Origin: Prochlorococcus sp. AG-418-G18
Lineage (GTDB): Bacteria > Cyanobacteriota > Cyanobacteriia > PCC-6307 > Cyanobiaceae
NCBI GenBank assembly: GCA_003214215.1
Contig: QCLX01000013.1
Location: 1 to 36,791, forward strand
Direction: 5' to 3'
Length of the DNA stretch: 36,791 nucleotides
Positions 35,266 to 36,791 of the stretch are shown here, piece by piece; within the stretch, counting starts at the first letter, position 1, and each line of letters begins with the position of its first letter. The translations under genes were made by a program, and so were the position numbers. Under the pieces are notes generated by a model. That model ran no database searches. It saw nothing but the letters and a program-made list of their open reading frames with translations, and was not told where the DNA came from.

Positions 35266-35744
35266 AAAAGAAATTATATTTAGCAAATCCATATGGATTT
35301 TCAAAACAAACAAAAAAACTTTTATTTGAATTTATTAATGTCTTTAATGAATTAAACATAGAAGTTTATGAACCTTTTGAAAGGACGAAACACATAATAC
35401 AAAAAGAGGATAAATGGGCATATGAGCTAGCAAGAAGTAATTTCAACGATTTAAAAAAATGTGATTGCATTTTTGCGATTGTAAATGGAACGCCTCCAGA
35501 TGAAGGTGTCATGATTGAATTGGGAATTGCAATTGCTCTAAAAAAGGAAATCTTTTTATTTAGGGATGATTTCAGAAATTGTTCTGATAGCAATCAATAC
35601 CCACTAAATTTAATGTTATTTCTTGGACTGCCTAGAGAAAATTGGAAAAAATATTATTTTGAATCCGTACAAGATATAAAGAGTTATAAAAAAGGATTTG
35701 TAGAGTGGGCAAAAAACACTTCTATTAAACCCAAAAATACTTAA
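35262..35744 (+). CDS. Nucleoside 2-deoxyribosyltransferase-like protein
   Basis: A 160-residue protein of the nucleoside 2-deoxyribosyltransferase superfamily (pfam05014). Characteristic features are KLYLANPYGFS at the N-terminus, the NDLKKCDCIFAIVNGTPPDEG segment (here the substrate Asp near residue 80), and the EGVMIELGIAIALKK motif with the probable catalytic glutamate at residue 86. Family members cleave or exchange the base of deoxynucleosides, or hydrolyse deoxynucleoside monophosphates (the DNPH1/BlsM side); which applies is not determined. It starts with TTG overlapping the phosphoribosyltransferase stop, a strong sign of coupling. Confidence 0.85.
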   Translation: MKKKLYLANPYGFSKQTKKLLFEFINVFNELNIEVYEPFERTKHIIQKEDKWAYELARSNFNDLKKCDCIFAIVNGTPPDEGVMIELGIAIALKKEIFLFRDDFRNCSDSNQYPLNLMLFLGLPRENWKKYYFESVQDIKSYKKGFVEWAKNTSIKPKNT

Positions 35745-35805
35745 GTTAAAATTTAAATTTAAAATACTCAGTTGAGATGTTAGGATATGTTTTATTTGGA
35801 AAATT

Positions 35806-35982
35806 TTGACTCAAGTTACAGTTGGAGAAAACGAGGGTATTGAATCTGCCCTTAGAAGATTTAAAAGACAAGTATCAAAATCAGGAATCTTTGCGGATCT
35901 AAAAAGACTTAGGCATCATGAAACCCCTATCGAAAAATACAAAAGAAAGTTACAACAAAGAAGGAAAGCAAGAAGAAGATAA
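35806..35982 (+). CDS. rpsU: 30S ribosomal protein S21 (bS21)
   Basis: A 58-residue basic protein: [40 protein letters not shown] and the arginine/lysine-rich tail RRKARRR, characteristic of bS21. bS21 sits near the anti-Shine-Dalgarno end of 16S rRNA and aids initiation. The start is TTG at 35806, with a GGA at 35798-35800 five bases upstream. A short frame, ATG at 35777 to TGA at 35807-35809 (10 codons), overlaps this TTG as TTGA. Gene context is the end of the salvage pair upstream and the convergent HhH protein downstream. Confidence 0.93.
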
Positions 35983-36050
35983 TTTGAATTAAAAATTTAA
36001 AGTAAATATATTTTTATTTGTACAGCTATATTTTATTAAGTTAAAGGTTG

Positions 36051-36377
36051 TCATTTAAGCTTTTTAAGCTTTTTAACAAGATTTATTCCAACACCTGCTA
36101 CAGCAAGAAGTTCTTTTTCATCTGCAGCAATAACTGCTTTAGTTGTTTTAAATCCAGCTTCATATAATGCCTTGGCACTTTTAGCTCCAACGCCAGGAAG
36201 TGTAGTTAAGGTTTCAATACTTTTCTTTGAATTAATTGTTTTTGTTTTTGTTTTTGTTTTTGTTTTTTTTGTTTTTGAAGATTTAATTGTTTTTTTCTCT
36301 TTCTTTAAAGGCGTTTCTGGTGATACTGCACTTTTAAATAGTATCGACTTTAGTTTATTTAGAAATTTAGAAATCAT
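36051..36377 (-). CDS. Lysine-rich helix-hairpin-helix protein (108 aa)
   Basis: The C-terminal half has two helix-hairpin-helix motifs, LPGVGAKSAKAL (about residues 60-71) and VAGVGINLVKKL (about 93-104), which bind the DNA backbone without sequence specificity. The N-terminal half begins with an amphipathic basic helix (MISKFLNKLKSILFKS), followed by a Lys/Thr/Ser-rich low-complexity region (residues 25-52) with an alternating Lys-Thr run encoded by a hexanucleotide repeat. The tail resembles bacterial histone-like basic tails. It may act in DNA repair, recombination or chromosome organisation; no partner is adjacent. ATG start. Confidence 0.8.
   Translation of the reverse strand: MISKFLNKLKSILFKSAVSPETPLKKEKKTIKSSKTKKTKTKTKTKTINSKKSIETLTTLPGVGAKSAKALYEAGFKTTKAVIAADEKELLAVAGVGINLVKKLKKLK
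36238..36276. repeat. GTTTTT hexanucleotide tandem repeat
   Basis: Five perfect GTTTTT units (36238-36267), then three extra T bases (36268-36270) and one more GTTTTT unit (36271-36276). On the coding strand of the HhH gene it specifies the alternating Lys-Thr run. The 6-base unit preserves the frame, so copy-number change would lengthen or shorten the basic tail without a frameshift. Confidence 0.85.
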
Positions 36378-36516
36378 TGCAAGATATAAGTAATAAAATT
36401 AAATAGTCAACTTTAAACAGTTTATCAAATCCCAGAAGGAATTAATAACAAAACTATTAATAATTGAATTAAATTAATTTATTTACATTTATATAAAGAC
36501 ACATATTTAATATTTA

Positions 36517-36538
36517 TGCAAGCTTAGAAAGCTTTGCA
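36517..36538. repeat. Hairpin-forming inverted repeat
   Basis: TGCAAGCTT (36517-36525) and AAGCTTTGCA (36529-36538) form a 9-base stem with one bulged T and an AGA loop. No T tract follows, so it is not a classical terminator. It lies in the 266-base gap between the HhH gene and the kinase. Role unknown; it may be a processing or regulatory site. Confidence 0.5.
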
Positions 36539-36643
36539 AATAAATTTAAATTAATATAGAAATTTTGGCAAAGAAAAAATTTACTTCCCAAACTTAAAAG
36601 TATTTACTAATAGTAAAATTAGATTCATATTATAAAGCAGAAA

Positions 36644-36791
36644 ATGAAGCTTATATTTATAAGTGGTCCTTCTGGTAGCGGTAAAACCACTTTATCAAAT
36701 CAGATAATGGTAAAAATTAAAAATGGTATTGTTTTAAGTACAGACAATTACTACAAAACAGGCCTAATAAGTAATTTATGCTCAAAATTTG
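36644..36791 (+). CDS. udk: Uridine-kinase-like P-loop kinase, N-terminal part, cut by window end
   Basis: Forty-nine codons are visible and the frame is open at the edge. The P-loop GPSGSGKTT is at residues 8-16. The following VLSTDNYYKTG resembles the uridine kinase S-x-D-x-(F/Y)-Y segment, which places it in the uridine kinase/phosphoribulokinase group. Uridine kinase phosphorylates uridine and cytidine in nucleoside salvage. Other P-loop kinases of this class cannot be excluded from 49 residues. The ATG start is well placed in a 266-base gap, and the gene is on the same strand as the salvage pair about 0.9 kb upstream. Confidence 0.65.
   Translation, partial: MKLIFISGPSGSGKTTLSNQIMVKIKNGIVLSTDNYYKTGLISNLCSKF

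Noticed and set aside
36238-36276. GTTTTT repeats considered as a CRISPR-like or phase-variation array
   Set aside because: No spacers exist, and the unit is a multiple of three so it cannot switch the frame; it is a simple coding microsatellite.
36172-36393. Plus-strand frame opposite the HhH gene, with alternating Val-Phe run
   Set aside because: It is the antisense reading of the hexamer repeat and the HhH gene; the HhH motifs on the minus strand decide the coding strand.

Overview
The window is strongly AT-rich, densely packed DNA from a cyanobacterium, and it most resembles a high-light-adapted Prochlorococcus. Evidence for this is the magnesium chelatase H subunit (chlH), a PetP-like DUF2862 protein, and several families known mainly or only from cyanobacteria (DUF3038, DUF4335, DUF2949, DUF3318, CGLD27). 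Genes are short and intergenic gaps are small, TTG starts are frequent, and many short marine-picocyanobacterial-type hypothetical proteins are present. The species assignment is inferred from gene content and base composition and was not tested against a database. I see no transposase, integrase, phage structural gene or CRISPR array.

Layout. 40-3803 (+): tldD, tldE/pmbA and fmt, tightly packed. 3800-4510 (-): a TerC-family membrane protein, divergent from mfd (4585-8091, +). 8170-8331: a 53-residue acidic-tailed membrane protein whose end overlaps the convergent gene at 8324. 8324-12804 (-): dapB, a conserved membrane protein, a UbiH-type flavin hydroxylase, DUF2949, DUF3038, DUF4335 and a small membrane protein, in that order of transcription. 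12907-16920 (+): chlH. 16929-18712 (-): a small S4 RNA-binding protein, tpiA and folP, with folP starting inside the tpiA end. 18771-20726 (+): an ABC exporter half-transporter and a small coiled-coil protein. 20731-24027 (-): carB. 24136-26581 (+): DUF3318, rsfS, CGLD27 and asparaginase, followed by initiator tRNA-Met with its own terminator. 27076-30327 (+): a small membrane protein, a petP-like gene and a three-gene ABC-2 exporter operon joined by ATGA overlaps.

From about 30.3 kb onward the window becomes an accessory-looking stretch of short genes. It holds two coupled small genes, a probable small RNA with a strong terminator (about 31020-31117), a TauE-type exporter, a stand-alone HNH nuclease and a series of hypothetical proteins. 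It also holds a phosphoribosyltransferase/nucleoside-deoxyribosyltransferase pair that looks like a nucleobase-salvage module, then rpsU, a lysine-rich helix-hairpin-helix protein, and the start of a uridine-kinase-like gene cut by the window edge.

The first 30 kb is mostly housekeeping: protein maturation, translation initiation, repair coupled to transcription, lysine, chlorophyll, folate and carbamoyl-phosphate synthesis. The most interesting items are the probable small RNA with mutually exclusive hairpins, the salvage pair, an apparent ATT start on the DUF3038 gene, and a T-stem mismatch in the initiator tRNA.
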